64,000 nt of DNA from Lepidostoma basale (Eukaryota > Arthropoda > Insecta > Trichoptera > Lepidostomatidae), in NCBI GenBank assembly GCA_022606425.2, contig JAHDVF020001256.1, positions 24,040 to 88,039 on the forward strand. Reading direction: 5' to 3'. The position numbers were made by a program, and so were the translations under genes. The notes under the pieces are model-generated. The model had not been told where the DNA came from and made no database searches. It saw nothing but the letters and a program-made list of their open reading frames with translations. Below, in pieces: positions 30,796-41,469 of the stretch (the stretch's first letter is position 1; each line of letters opens with the position of its first letter).

Positions 30796-30888
30796 ACCAA
30801 GTGTGTCAGGAAAGAACAGTGCGGCGGTCCATTTTTTCTGCCTACCCCTTCGGGACACGGCGCGATGATTAGTTGAATAGTTAGTTAT
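30796..30888 (+). mobile_element. RTE-like subfamily A, tail fragment
   Basis: GTCAGGAAAGAACAGTGCGG...CTGCCTACCCCTTCGGG, then GGCGCGATGATTAGTTGAATAG. Confidence 0.7.
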
Positions 30889-30889
30889 T

Positions 30890-31290
30890 TTATAAATTAT
30901 GTTTTTATTTACCTTTTCCCCCATTTTAATAATTCTAAGCGCTAGTTTCATATATTGTATTTTAAAAAGGTCGGCAAATATAACTATTTCCAATTCAGTA
31001 ATAAGGCTTTTATTTGCAATGAAAAAATATGCTCACATCGTTTATTCTATATCAGTCATATGCGTATCTCTATTTGATTTATTTTAAACCATTTTTTTAT
31101 TCGAGATTCAATTTTTCGTACATAAATACACAGTACCTACATAATTAATCTCTTTTTAATTAATATTCTCACGTTTTACTCAATTATCTCTAAAATATTG
31201 AAAAATATTCGACGAAATCAAATAACCCACATTATTTAGGTAACCGTGTCAATTTCTATTAGAAAATATTTTATTTGAACGTTTCTGCTG
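30890..31290. other. AT-rich stretch, no recognised feature
   Basis: No repeat or coding signature noted. Confidence 0.5.
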
Positions 31291-31294
31291 AGTG

Positions 31295-31572
31295 AATCGA
31301 AGCACGAGTAGACACTGTCAGAACCAAACATCTCTTAAGAGTAGCAGAAATTAGAAAATTGCAACCTATTGTAGGGAGAACCCTTAGAGATAGAATACCC
31401 AATGAAGAAATTCGCAAATCCTGCAAAATTGAAGACACAGTGATATGGAGTAGGCAGAGAAGACGATTCTGGAGGGACCACACCGAGAAAATGGATCCAG
31501 AATTCTTAAGATCGTGATGCATGAGACTCCAGAGGGCCGTCGACCACCAGGACAACCACCAAAGAGATGGTC
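31295..31572 (+). pseudogene. LINE C-terminal fragment (family G)
   Basis: Encodes, with breaks, HLLRVAEIRKLQPIVGRTL, RDRIPNEEIRKSCKIEDTV, WSRQRRRFWRDHTEKMDP and HETPEGRRPPGQPPKRW, like the 9.3 kb copy. It is truncated directly before the subfamily A copy that follows. Confidence 0.65.
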
Positions 31573-31581
31573 TTTCTTCCT

Positions 31582-31902
31582 TTGATGTGCGAATGGTGGT
31601 GTTGTGAACAACATGATAGGATCATTAAGATGTTTCGGACACATGGATGCATGAATGAAAAAAGAATGGTAAAAAAAAACTATTTATTAACGATGTAAAT
31701 GGAACTAGAAATAGAGCAAGACCAAGGAAAATGTGGAATGATCAACTAAATCAAATATCGAATGTCGGCCACTTAAGGAGTCAGAGAAATGTAAATATTG
31801 AGGAAGCGAGAGAAATATGTCAGGAAAGAAAAATGTGGAAGTCCATTATTTTTGCCTACCCCCCTTCGGGGAGACGGCGTGATGGTTAGTTAGTTTAGCT
31901 GG
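31582..31902 (+). mobile_element. RTE-like subfamily A, diverged copy
   Basis: GCGAATGGTGGTGTTGTGAAC...GGATCATTAAGATG...TAAATGGAACTAGAAATAG, then the end GGCGTGATGGTTAGTTAG. An internal deletion removes the RRACMTRC segment. Confidence 0.7.
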
Positions 31903-32221
31903 CGTATACATAAATAAATAAATTTCCACATATCCTCAGAAGTTCTAGCACTGTCGTCCACCCTGTTCAGATCACAATCCTACCAAAAGGAGGATTATTT
32001 CAAAATTAATGAAAATACAGCTTGAATGTATGAGACCCTTCATAAATCGTGTAATAGAATTTACAAAATATAATACTTATTCCAGTTTAATTTAAAACAT
32101 CTCATAATACTCATATTCCGCACATCAGCGATAAGCCCTCCACCGCACGTCTGCCAGAGGTGACACGTGGTTAAAGAAAAATAAAATCGTAAGTTAGTAA
32201 GATGTACCTTGGTATAACTTA

Positions 32222-32690
32222 TTTGGCTAAGAAGGATTGGTGGGGGCAACAAAGTGAATGGAGCTTTAAAAATAGTTATTAGAAACAAGAATTTATCAAT
32301 GAAAGCGAAAATGGCCGTTCACAATGGAATTCTGGTCCCAACCCTAATATATAAAAGCGAAGCATGGAACTGGCAGAAGAAGGATGAGAGCAGAATAAAT
32401 GCGGTAGAGACGAGGTCCTAAAGACTTATGTGTGGTAGAACGATATACGACAGAATCTCAAATGCTGATGATATAAGAAAGGAATGTAGAGCGGAATTAG
32501 GTATTGTGAACAAAATTATGAAAGGATCGCTGCGTTGGTTCGGACATATGGAGCGCATGGGTGGAGAAAGAATGGTTAAGAATGTATACGTTTATGATGT
32601 AAAAGGAGTATGGAGTCGAGGCAGACCGAGGAAAATATGGCATGACCAAATTAATAAAATTTTAAAGGTTGGTCATGTTAGAAATAATTC
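32222..32690 (+). pseudogene. RTE-like LINE subfamily B copy, 3' end missing
   Basis: Reads GNKVNGALKIVIRNKNLS, KAKMAVHNGILVPTLIYKSEAWN, WQKKDESRINAVET, then MCGRTIYDRISNADD, MKGSLRWFGHMERMGGERMV and SRGRPRKIWHDQINKIL. It stops at VGHVRN, where a 15-base palindrome begins. TGT GTG after a lost base (near 32,420) and one added codon (ADDIR) are the visible lesions. Confidence 0.75.
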
Positions 32691-32728
32691 AATTTGCACA
32701 GTAACACTGTTAATGTGCAAATTGAATT
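32686..32728. repeat. Perfect 15-bp palindrome at the RTE-B breakpoint
   Basis: AATTCAATTTGCACA and TGTGCAAATTGAATT flank GTAACACTGTTAA. It sits exactly where the subfamily B match ends. Confidence 0.8.
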
Positions 32729-32759
32729 AAAATGATGAATTATTAAGACTGCGGAAATT

Positions 32760-33090
32760 AAAATGCGGAAAAACAATGTATGATATTATATCTAATGATG
32801 ACGTAAGAAATTAATTAAGGTGGAAGAATACGTCTTAAATATAATAAAGAAAAGGTCACTTAGATGATTTGGACATATGGAACGAATGTATGAGGAAAGA
32901 ATGGTTAAAAAGATATATACAAGTAGTGGAAATGGGAAAAAGGAGTCAAGAAAGACCATGGAAGACATGGCTTGACCAAGTTAATCAATTACTGAAAGGC
33001 AGTCATGTTCGAAGTAGGAACAATCAACGAGCGTGCATGTCACGATTTATGAGTGTAGAAGAGGGGCGAGAATTATGTCACCTCTAAAAC
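32760..33090 (+). pseudogene. RTE-like LINE subfamily C copy
   Basis: Reads KCGKTMYDIISNDDVRN, KRSLR*FGHMERMYEERMVK, then KRSQERPWKTWLDQVNQLLKG, SHVRSRNNQRACMSRFMSVEEGRELCH. The QLLKGxHxRSRNNxxACM block separates C from A and B. The 3' end is lost. Confidence 0.7.
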
Positions 33091-33197
33091 CTTTTGTGCA
33101 TAATATTTTTATTCTGTTAAAATATTTAATAAATAAAAGTAGATCAAACGGCGTTAATAATTATTTTCCAAATTAAAATGGAATTTCACAGTATTAA

Positions 33198-33349
33198 GGG
33201 GTTACACCACCCTGACTCTCGAAAAAAATGTTTATAAATCTATTATATGTATACATAAAATAAATAATAATTCATACTTTTTAATGACCGAGTCAAAATA
33301 AAAATTATTTATATGCTTATTTTTTCGAGCGTCAGGGTGGTGTAACCCC
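33198..33349. mobile_element. PIF/Harbinger-type MITE, 152 bp
   Basis: Terminal inverted repeats GGGGTTACACCACCCTGAC.CTCGAAAAAA match over 29 of 30 positions. TAA occurs directly outside both ends (33,195-33,197 and 33,350-33,352), the three-base target duplication typical of PIF/Harbinger. The interior is AT-rich and non-coding. Confidence 0.8.
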
Positions 33350-33421
33350 TAACGCCTTAACCTTCAATACAGTAACTTGATATAAATTAGCAAGATGTAC
33401 CTTAATATAATATGTTCACTC

Positions 33422-33850
33422 TTCTTAAAGTGCCATATCAGGTCCCCCGACGTTGGCGATCACTCTGGTAAACTCTTCCCTATCCTGCGCTGTCCAGAAT
33501 AGCTCCTCCACATGTCTGATTCCCGTCCATTCCCTCACATTGCGCAGCCAAGAGATCTGCCTTCTCCCTGCCCCCCTGCGGCCCTCTATTTTTCCCTTCA
33601 ATATTAGATGCAGCAAGCGATACTTCTCTCCTCGCATAACGTGACCCAGATATGAAATCTTGCGGACTTTGATTAATGTCAGCAGCTCTCTATTTACTCC
33701 TGCACGATTCAGGACTTCTGTGTTCGTCACTCTGTCTGTCCATGGGATCCTGAACATTCTTCGGTGAAGCAACATTTCAAATGCCTCTAACCGGTTCATT
33801 GTATTTACTTTTAATGTCCATATGTTCATTGAATACTTCATATCCAACTA
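33422..33850 (-). pseudogene. LINE C-terminal fragment (family H), open for 140 codons
   Basis: The minus strand encodes WTLKVNTMNRLEAFEMLLHR, RRMFRIPWTDRVTNTEVLNR, ISYLGHVMRGEKYRLLHLIL, KGKIEGRRGAGRRQISWLRN and TAQDREEFTRVIANVGGPDMA before its stop. This is the complete C-terminal end of an RTE-like reverse transcriptase, without frame breaks. It corresponds to the region after the palm domain. The upstream palm and endonuclease domains are absent, so the copy cannot act by itself. Other members are at 38.9-39.37 and 63.6-64.0 kb. Confidence 0.8.
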
Positions 33851-34185
33851 TTATAATATTTCAACATCCGCGCAATTGATATGTTGTGCGTATTTTTTTT
33901 CATAGTGGAAATGTTTAAAACGATTTGATCTTTCCCGCCATTCAAAATTTCTATGATCTCGTATCGTGATAATTAAGTTAATACTTATTAAAACACATGA
34001 CACAAGACACATAAAAAAATGACTGATATCTAATTACTTTAACGCTAATCAAACGAATCGATTTTAAATTCAATTGTTTTTTTTTAAACTGAAAAGTAAA
34101 TACCTTATTTTAAATCGGTACCTACACAACTAGCTATATATTTTTAATCAGACTACTTACAAGATTGATTGGGATATTAAATATA

Positions 34186-34747
34186 TTGGATTGACGCAAA
34201 AGTTTTGACTTTTTTTTTAATAAAATAAAACTTTTCCTTTTTTATAGTTATTTATTCTATAAATTATGTAATTTCTATCGGTTCTATATAACCTTCTCCA
34301 ATCTTTATATAAACTGATTAATACCGTTGGAGTAAAATTCCGGTGACTGTGATTCGAAAAATGTATTAAGGGATATTTTTACCTGCTCTATTGTATAAAA
34401 AAAAATATCATTAAAAAAAATTCAGTAATCTGAATAAATGATAGTCAGAAGGAGCCAAATATGAAGAATACGGTGGTCACTTGAAAACATCCCAATTCAA
34501 CTCGTTTAGCTTATCATCGCCACATGTGGTCGCGCGTTGTCGTGATGTAACACTACCCAATTTCTGTTTATCCGTTCTGGTCTATCCTTTTTAAGGGCGA
34601 TGTTACCGAGCCAAAACTGAATAGAAAGTAGAAGCGAAGCATTCTTAACACAATAAAATTATTTTAAAACATTTATATTATTCATCAGTTCGGTAAAAAA
34701 AATCGCTGGGATCGTACAAAAACGTCAAAACTTTTGCGTCTATCAGT
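34186..34747 (-). pseudogene. Internally deleted mariner element
   Basis: Imperfect terminal inverted repeats (TTGGATTGACGCAAAAGTTTTGAC left, its counterpart at 34,724-34,747) lie between TA dinucleotides. On the minus strand the transposase fragment includes HHDNARPHVA (34,524-34,548) and then, one frame over, PPYSSYLAPSDYHLF. These are the second and third catalytic Asp regions of a D,D34D transposase. The first Asp region and the DNA-binding N-terminus are deleted, and a stop lies between the two motifs. Full-length mariners are about 1.3 kb; this one is 562 bp and could move only in trans. Confidence 0.8.
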
Positions 34748-34934
34748 TATTTTCATATTTGTGTTTGTAATAAACCTATATTCGTTTATTTCCAGTAGGC
34801 AAAATTGATTTAGCCCATTGATTTACTAATTGTTATTAAGCCCGTTTTTCGGAAAATTCATTCTTAAATCTACTCTGGGTATTTCTGAAACGAAAAACAA
34901 AAAAATAGTCGTATGTTAATTTGTATACTTCTTC

Positions 34935-35045
34935 TCCTTTTTCTCTTAAGCATTATTACCTTCACAGTTGGATATAGGCCTCTTCCATTATTCTCCACTC
35001 GTTCCTGTTTTGTCCCTTCCGCATCCATGCCATCCCGTAAATATC
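34935..35045 (-). pseudogene. LINE C-terminal scrap (family J-like)
   Basis: TTGGATATAGGCCTCTTCC...CACTCGTTCCTGT matches the 20.94 kb fragment. Confidence 0.45.
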
Positions 35046-35069
35046 GGACTTACTTACCTGATAATAACC

Positions 35070-35360
35070 TTCGCCCAAAACAGCATAGATTGTTTTATTA
35101 GGTTTGATGCAGAACCAACCTGTCTATGATTATGCCTGTGGATAAAGCAATATCTTTGCTTAATCGGGTCGCCTCGGAGGTCGACATATTTCGTGATACT
35201 AGGAGTTGCCTCAGGGATGCAATATCAATGTTGTGATTCTTTCTTGTTCGTACTCTTACTATTTATGTTTCTATTTTTAATGTTTCCCAAATTAATTATT
35301 TTTAGGTAATTGCTAACGATCTGGAATTGTATGTCTGTAATGTTTGCGATTTTTTATGGA
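35070..35360 (+). pseudogene. CR1/Jockey-superfamily LINE, variant subfamily 3' end
   Basis: PKQHRLFY, then RTNLSMIMPVDKAISLLNRVASEVDIF, RDTRSCLRDAISML and a stop. The 3' untranslated region is the same as at 30.6-30.78 kb (TAACGATCTGGAATTGTATG). It is 5'-truncated. Confidence 0.7.
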
Positions 35361-35447
35361 AAAAAATTAATGGAGTTAAAATGTACGAATATTAATTATT
35401 TCAATATTATCATTGTATTGGGTATCATGAAATGACTTCAAACAAAA

Positions 35448-35605
35448 ACAAACAAACAAACCATCACGCCGTTTCCCCGCAGAGGTAGACAGAGAGAATG
35501 GACCGCCACACTACTCTATGCTGATATACCTTTTTAGCTTCCTCCACATTCATAGAGTGAGTCATACACGCACGTCGATTTTTGCGGCTGAAATGACTAA
35601 TATTA
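35448..35605 (-). mobile_element. RTE-like subfamily B, short tail copy
   Basis: Minus strand: CGTGCGTGTATGACTCACTC...GTGTGGCGGTCCATTCTCTC, CTGCGGGGAAACGGCGTGATGG and (TTTG)n. Confidence 0.75.
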
Positions 35606-36400
35606 TGAATAAATATTTGTTATTTAGTTTTACCAACATAACTTTAAAAAATCATTGTGGAACAATGGAACAATACGCAACTGAACAACGAACAAAAATC
35701 ATTTAACTGAAATGAATGTTTTAAATTCAGAATCTCGATTTTATTCACAATTTTTTAATGAGCAATAAAGCTTAATTCAAATAAAATGGCTAAGAAAACA
35801 TCGTTTTAATCAAATGCGGCAACGAAGAATGCGAAAGTGATAACAGATAGAATAATGTTTGCTTAGCTCTCAAACGGTTAAACAATCATTGCATATTAAT
35901 GACAGTTAATAACGTAAGTACTTTAAGCATCTACTCGTCGTGAACTATTCTTACGATTGCGCCATCGGGAGTTTTACGATTCCGCAGCGAAGATGTCATC
36001 TCGCAGGCCTTCACATTAGGTATGCACGCCACTGCTCCCGCAGTACGTTCTACCTAATCAAAATGTGTTCACGCGTATTTAATTGCATATTAAGTATCGT
36101 CTAATCCTATGATATCAAAACGGGTTATATTGTTCCACTAACTCTCCCGCTCCGGATATCTGAGACTGCCTTTCTTGGCAAAGTATATTTTAATGCCGTA
36201 CTTGACGACGCAGTCTTCGTAAGGGTTTAAAAATCCCGAAGAAGCACCTCAAGACCGTAAGAGTATATCGGAAACATGTTTTTAATAACCACTTTATTCT
36301 ACGTACGAGTACATACTGACTTAATTAGTATCTACGCACATTTTTTTCTCACACTGTGATATTTTAATTATAGTGTGGAATTCTTATGAATCATTGGGAG
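35606..36400. other. No recognised feature; mixed composition
   Basis: 35,940-36,260 is less AT-rich than its surroundings and appears single-copy here. I cannot find an exon or domain in it. Confidence 0.4.
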
Positions 36401-36401
36401 G

Positions 36402-36500
36402 TGATGATGAAGGTGTAAGCCTTCGAAACATGTCGAGAAAAATAAACTCAAAAGTGGAAAAAACGGTGTTTTAATTCATAAAAATTCGTGGGATATTTTA
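36402..36500 (+). mobile_element. Fold-back family FB5, single arm with intact motif
   Basis: TGATGAT, GAAGG-TGTAAG-CCTTC, GAAAC, AT, GTC, GAG (36,402-36,437), followed by AAATAAACTCAAAAGTGGAAAAAACGGTGTT. The opposite arm is not seen. Confidence 0.6.
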
Positions 36501-36540
36501 TTTAGTAAAGATATAATTTTCATGTAGTTTATTATTTTTT

Positions 36541-36783
36541 TATTATTATTTTGTTGGATCGTTCTTTACATCATTACAGCGCAAGCCAAATCGATGTAAT
36601 GGGTATAGCTATCATATCGTAACATGTAAGAGTTAGCTAATCTATTGCCATTTTATTGTCACGTGAATTCTTCACCAGACCAAGACAGTGTGACTGACAG
36701 TGTCACTGCCGTCGCCGGGAATCAAATCCGGGACCTTCGGTGTGGCACCAAAGCACTTGCCACTCGGCCACGAAGGTCGTCGT
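36541..36783 (-). mobile_element. SINE T, full-length-looking copy
   Basis: The reverse complement has CCTTCGTGGCCGAGTGGCAAG (A box), GGTCCCGGATTTGATTCCCGG (B box, one change), then TTGGTCTGGTGAAGAATTCACG, ACAATAAAATGGCAATAG and the 3' domain CATCGATTTGGCTTGCGCTG...ACGATCCAACAAAATAATAATA. A length near 243 bp and an internal polymerase III promoter fit a tRNA-derived SINE. The last 55-60 bases match the LINE end at 63.5 kb. Confidence 0.85.
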
Positions 36784-36962
36784 TTATGTAAATGTTTTCT
36801 AATGAATTATAGACAAACTTTTGTGTGATTATATTATATAATAACATACATGTACCTATCGTTATATATTAGATGATTAGTTTGCGTACCGATAGTATTA
36901 AATAATTATTATTTTGTCCATTCTTTTTTAATTAGTTTAGAATAAGGGTTTTTAATACGAGA

Positions 36963-37065
36963 GCATATGTTCCCAAACTTTTTGACCCATGGCCCACCTT
37001 TCAGACACAAAATTACACGAAGCCCACCTGGAAAATTACCTTTTTTAAATTAGACGAAACAGAAA
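36963..37065 (+). mobile_element. Possible hAT-type terminus
   Basis: ATGTTCCCAAACTTTTTGACCCATGGCCCACCTTTCAG resembles the ends of hAT-superfamily elements. No matching opposite end or 8-bp duplication was found. Confidence 0.35.
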
Positions 37066-37311
37066 AATGTAGTGAACCTATTTATTATATACTTACTTAT
37101 AGTGTTTTAATAAGATACGCCGATACTTAAATTGTTAACTAATTAATATTTATTAAATAATCGTAATGAGAAATACGAATCTGATATACTGTCAATATGG
37201 AACCTGGTGTGAAATCTACAAAAAATATATTCAACTACGAGAGTATTTTTTTAATTTTAGAAAGATATTTAGGAAATAAAATAATTCGAAAAAATACAAT
37301 ATAAATGTGTT

Positions 37312-37512
37312 CTTCTTCTTCTTCCTTGTTGTAGACCTATGTGATATGTTCTCCAGAGTGTTGCTCCTCTTGTAAGGTAGACTCCCAGCTGTCCTTCCAT
37401 CTTTTAGGAGGTCTTTCATGAGGGTGAGTCCGAAGAGGCTGATTATGCAATGCAATATAGGGGAGTCTGGTGGTGTCCATTCTTTGAACATGACCGTACC
37501 AGTCCCTAAAGG
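37312..37512 (-). pseudogene. LINE C-terminal fragment (family F)
   Basis: The minus strand encodes RDWYGHVQRMDTTRLPYIAL, HNQPLRTHPHERPPKRWKDS and WESTLQEEQHSGEHIT. It then ends in a (GAA)n run (TTCTTCTTCTTCC on the plus strand). It is better preserved than the 1.3 kb copy but shorter. Confidence 0.7.
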
Positions 37513-37514
37513 TA

Positions 37515-38320
37515 ATTATTATCATTATAAAGTTAATATTATTATTGAATACTATTAGAGAAAATGTAAAACTAATTCATGTGTACGTATATGATTACTT
37601 GAAACATCACAAAATCATAGATGATATTTATTTTTAATGTGATTTTATCAAAAATATTTAGTGAGTAAAAAATTATATACGTATGTTCATCGTGTAATAA
37701 TGGATTTTAAAAATTATATAAGGTTATATATTTTAGCACCCAATAGGGGGCCACCCTTTTTGCTTCTCAGACATGAAGTATTTGGGGCGGTCACATAACA
37801 CAAAAATTTGCAAATTAAAACAATAATAGACATTTAGAGAGAGAGAATTAGTAGCTCAATATGAAAGTGAATAAATATACAGAAAATTATAAATTAAAAT
37901 GTCAACGGATGTTTCGTCGTTACATCCGAGATGTCGCTTTTTCCGTTATCGTAATAGCCGAGCTCGGATGTACTTCATTATTGCGTTAAAAATTGTAAAA
38001 TGAAACAATTTATTTGTAAATTTTATCAGAAGCTACAACTTTTAATTCTAATTGTTTCGAGTATTCAATGTATATTTTATAGTAAGTGTTGTTAAAAATA
38101 CATAATAAAAATCTTTTCAGTGTACACACAATAATAAATTTTGGCTCAAAACGAAGCACCCTTAATAAATAGGATAAAATTTTCTGATATTTGTGCATGG
38201 TGCTCTAATTTTCTTCTTTCATTGCTCCATCCTTTGCTGTAGTTTTGTAATTACGCTTATATAAGTACAAGTTACACAAAGCTATTAATAAACTGTTTCC
38301 CTTATTAATTAACTTATTGG
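37515..38320. other. AT-rich stretch, no recognised feature
   Basis: 37,745-37,800 (GGGGCCACCCTTTTTGC) may be the distal part of the hAT-like remnant. Otherwise nothing was seen. Confidence 0.35.
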
Positions 38321-38329
38321 TGCTTAAAA

Positions 38330-38590
38330 AAGCGCTCAGAGATTATCAGATTAGAATCGAATATGTCGACATGGAACGCATAGGGTCAAATAATAATTTT
38401 ATAATTATTAACGATATAATCATAAATTTAAATAACCATAATTATGGTATCTGGGGAAATTTCGTACTATATTTAAATTTCTCTTACGTGGTTGTAGTTC
38501 CATATAAACAAAGCACTCGGAGACTATTAGCTTGGAATCGAATATGTCAACATAAAACGCATCGTACTAAATAATAATTTATAGTTAAAT
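38330..38590 (+). repeat. Pair of direct repeats about 180 bp apart
   Basis: AGCGCTCAGAGATTATCAG...GAATCGAATATGTCGACAT...AAATAATAATTTTATA recurs with changes at 38,510-38,585. The spacer contains a palindromic AATAACCATAATTATGGTATC. Confidence 0.6.
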
Positions 38591-38788
38591 AGTCCATTGT
38601 TTTGGCCGAACACTATGATACTTTTACATAATAAACTGTTAAATAAAATAAAAATTGTTTTATGTATTATATTACAATTGTATACACAGCAAGAACTTCA
38701 AAATTATTCAAAATGACAACGGAATAAATACACATAAAGGTTTTAAAAATATCACGAAAATTTTATATTTGATATATTATTGTAACAC

Positions 38789-38836
38789 CTGATGATGTCA
38801 ACATAGGTTGACGAAACAGCTGTCGCGTATAATAAA
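38789..38836 (+). ncRNA. Hammerhead-ribozyme-like motif
   Basis: CTGATGA, one T, GTCAAC-ATAG-GTTGAC, GAAAC, AGCT, GTC, GCG. It has every element of a minimal type I hammerhead core in order: CUGANGA, stem II, GAAA, a two-base-pair stem III and the cleavage triplet GUC. Against it are the extra T before stem II and a poor stem I (CAC before, GCG after). Activity is not shown. Confidence 0.4.
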
Positions 38837-38894
38837 AATACAATCTTGATACATTAAACAAAGTTTTTTTAATTTATAATTATTAACGAAACCT

Positions 38895-39370
38895 TATTCT
38901 TCAGCTTATTTACAGCTTCTCTATACTTCGGATGCCGGTCCACTGCCTTATGTTTCGCAGCCAGGACATATGTCTTCTACCGGGCCCTCGGCGTCCCTCA
39001 ATTTCCCCCTCCAATATCATTTGTAGAAGGTAGTACTTCTCTTCACGCAGCACATGACCCAGATGTCCACGCTGTCAACTGTAGCTCGCCTCAGGACTTC
39101 GGTATTGGTAAACATGTCTGTCCAGGAAATTCTGAGTATTCGGCAATAGAGGCATTTCAAATGCTTCCAGTCTGTTCATTAAGTTGACTTTTAAAGTCCA
39201 AATAATAATAATAAAACATATTTATTTTTGCAATAAATTGTTCAGATTATTATAAAGCAAAATCATAGGAAGGTTCCGAGCGGCGCAGGACAGGGACAGG
39301 TTCGCCGAGGTGATCGCAAGCGTTGGGTGGGCCCGACAGGGCACTTGAAGAAGAAGAAGAATAAATCGTC
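38895..39370. pseudogene. LINE C-terminal end (family H), inverted by twin priming
   Basis: 38,895-39,205 on the minus strand reads WTLKVNLMNRLEAFEM...YLLQMILEGEIEGRRGPGRR, SWLRNIRQWTGIRSIEKL. 39,262-39,370 on the plus strand reads RFRAAQDRDRFAEVIASVGW, ARQGT and a stop, then (GAA)n. In the uninterrupted 33.4 kb copy these two parts are adjacent (EEL/FWTAQDRE). An inverted upstream part followed by a forward 3' part is the twin-priming pattern. Confidence 0.7.
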
Positions 39371-39602
39371 GATAAATATGCAAACAGTTCGACATTTAAC
39401 AAATACACATCTGCTTAAAGAAATAGAAATAAAAGGTTATTTTATAACAAAGAGATTTTTCAATATTTATTAAAATCACATATTTTCTCTTTAAATGAAA
39501 ATCAGTGATATATTCAAAGATTTTCTGGAAATACAATACATGTATTTAAATTTTCGTAACATTGATTAAGATAATAAAATGCTTTTACTGAAATCTCTTG
39601 AT

Positions 39603-39789
39603 TGAAGTTCATTTTAAATAATAATTAAATAAAACGATGTTTTTAACTACTTCCACTCTTGTCTTTATTTCGACAGCAACTGGTTTCGCCAGATTAGATG
39701 GCATTACAGACTGGACCACAGACTGGTCTGTCGATGCCAGTGAGCCTAGTGAAACCGGTCTCTGTCGAAATAAAGACAAAATTGGAAGT
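39603..39789. mobile_element. Fold-back element FB6, right side cut by RTE-B
   Basis: TAAATAATAATTAAATAAAACGATG, CACTCTTGTCTTTATTTCGACAGC and CTGGTTTCGCCAG face GTGAAACCGGTC, CTGTCGAAATAAAGACAAAA and GGAAGTAGTAA. The outer right end is missing because a subfamily B LINE starts there. A fuller copy lies at 60.94-61.19 kb. Confidence 0.7.
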
Positions 39790-40312
39790 AGTAACGGCCG
39801 TTCACAATGGAGTACTGGTCCCAACCCTAATATATGGAAGCGAAGCATGGAACTGGCAGAAGAAGGATGAGAGCAGAATAAATACGGTAGAGATGAGGTC
39901 CCTAAGACGTATGTGTGGTAGAACGATATACGACAGAATCTCAATTGCACAAATAAGAAAGGAATGTAGAGCGGAAGAAGGTATTATGAACAAAATTATG
40001 AAAGGATCGCTGCGTTGGTTCGGACATATGGAACGCATGGATGGAGAAAGAATGGTTAAGTCAGTATACGTTAATGATGTAAATGGGGTACGAAGTCGAG
40101 GCAGACCGAGGAAAACATGGCATAACCAAATTAATCAAATTTTAAAGGTTGGTCATGTTAGAAGTCAAAGGAATCGACGTGCGTGTATGACTCGTTGTAT
40201 GAATGTGGAGGAATCTAGAGAGGTGTGCCAGGATAGAGTAGTGTGGCGGTCCATTCTCTCTGCCTACCCCTGCGGGGAAACGGCGTGATGGCTTGTTTGT
40301 TTGTTTTGATTA
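39790..40312 (+). pseudogene. RTE-like LINE subfamily B, best-preserved copy
   Basis: A continuous frame from about 39,790 to 40,288 encodes AVHNGVLVPTLIYGSEAWNW, QKKDESRINTVEMRSLRRMC, GRTIYDRISIAQIRKECRAE, EGIMNKIMKGSLRWFGHMER, DGERMVKSVYVNDVNGVRSR, GRPRKTWHNQINQILKVGHV, the RRACMTRCMNVEESREVCQD segment and YPCGETA with its natural stop. This is the thumb/C-terminal part of a non-LTR reverse transcriptase. The palm (YxDD) and endonuclease are missing. The tail is GGCTTGTTTGTTTG. No lesion within about 165 codons makes it the youngest B copy here. Confidence 0.85.
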
Positions 40313-40429
40313 GTTTATGTGTACGTACATATATTTTTACAGAGATACATAGTTTTTAATAAAGAGATGTGAGGCCGCGCGGGAGATATATAAGGTTAAA
40401 AGAATAGATTAAATGTGGTCTGTCACCCT

Positions 40430-40560
40430 TTTGATTGATGACAAGAAAAGGCTTAATTAAATTAACGTAAGTCCCGGATGGACAAGGAACAGGCCTAGAT
40501 AGTGCAGCGAGACTGACGAAAGGGCGTCGCTGCGCCCTATAACAGTCTCGGGTGGTGGTG
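40430..40560 (-). repeat. Interspersed repeat L, 5' part only
   Basis: The reverse complement reads ACTGTTATAGGGCGCAGCG.CGCCCTTTCGTCAG...GGGACTTACGTTAA, matching 28,480-28,570. It abuts the (AT)n tract. Confidence 0.6.
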
Positions 40561-40563
40561 GGA

Positions 40564-41469
<906 letters not shown>

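Noticed and set aside
34186..34747. Mariner element as an active transposase gene
   Set aside because: First catalytic region and DNA-binding domain are deleted and the remaining frame has stops.
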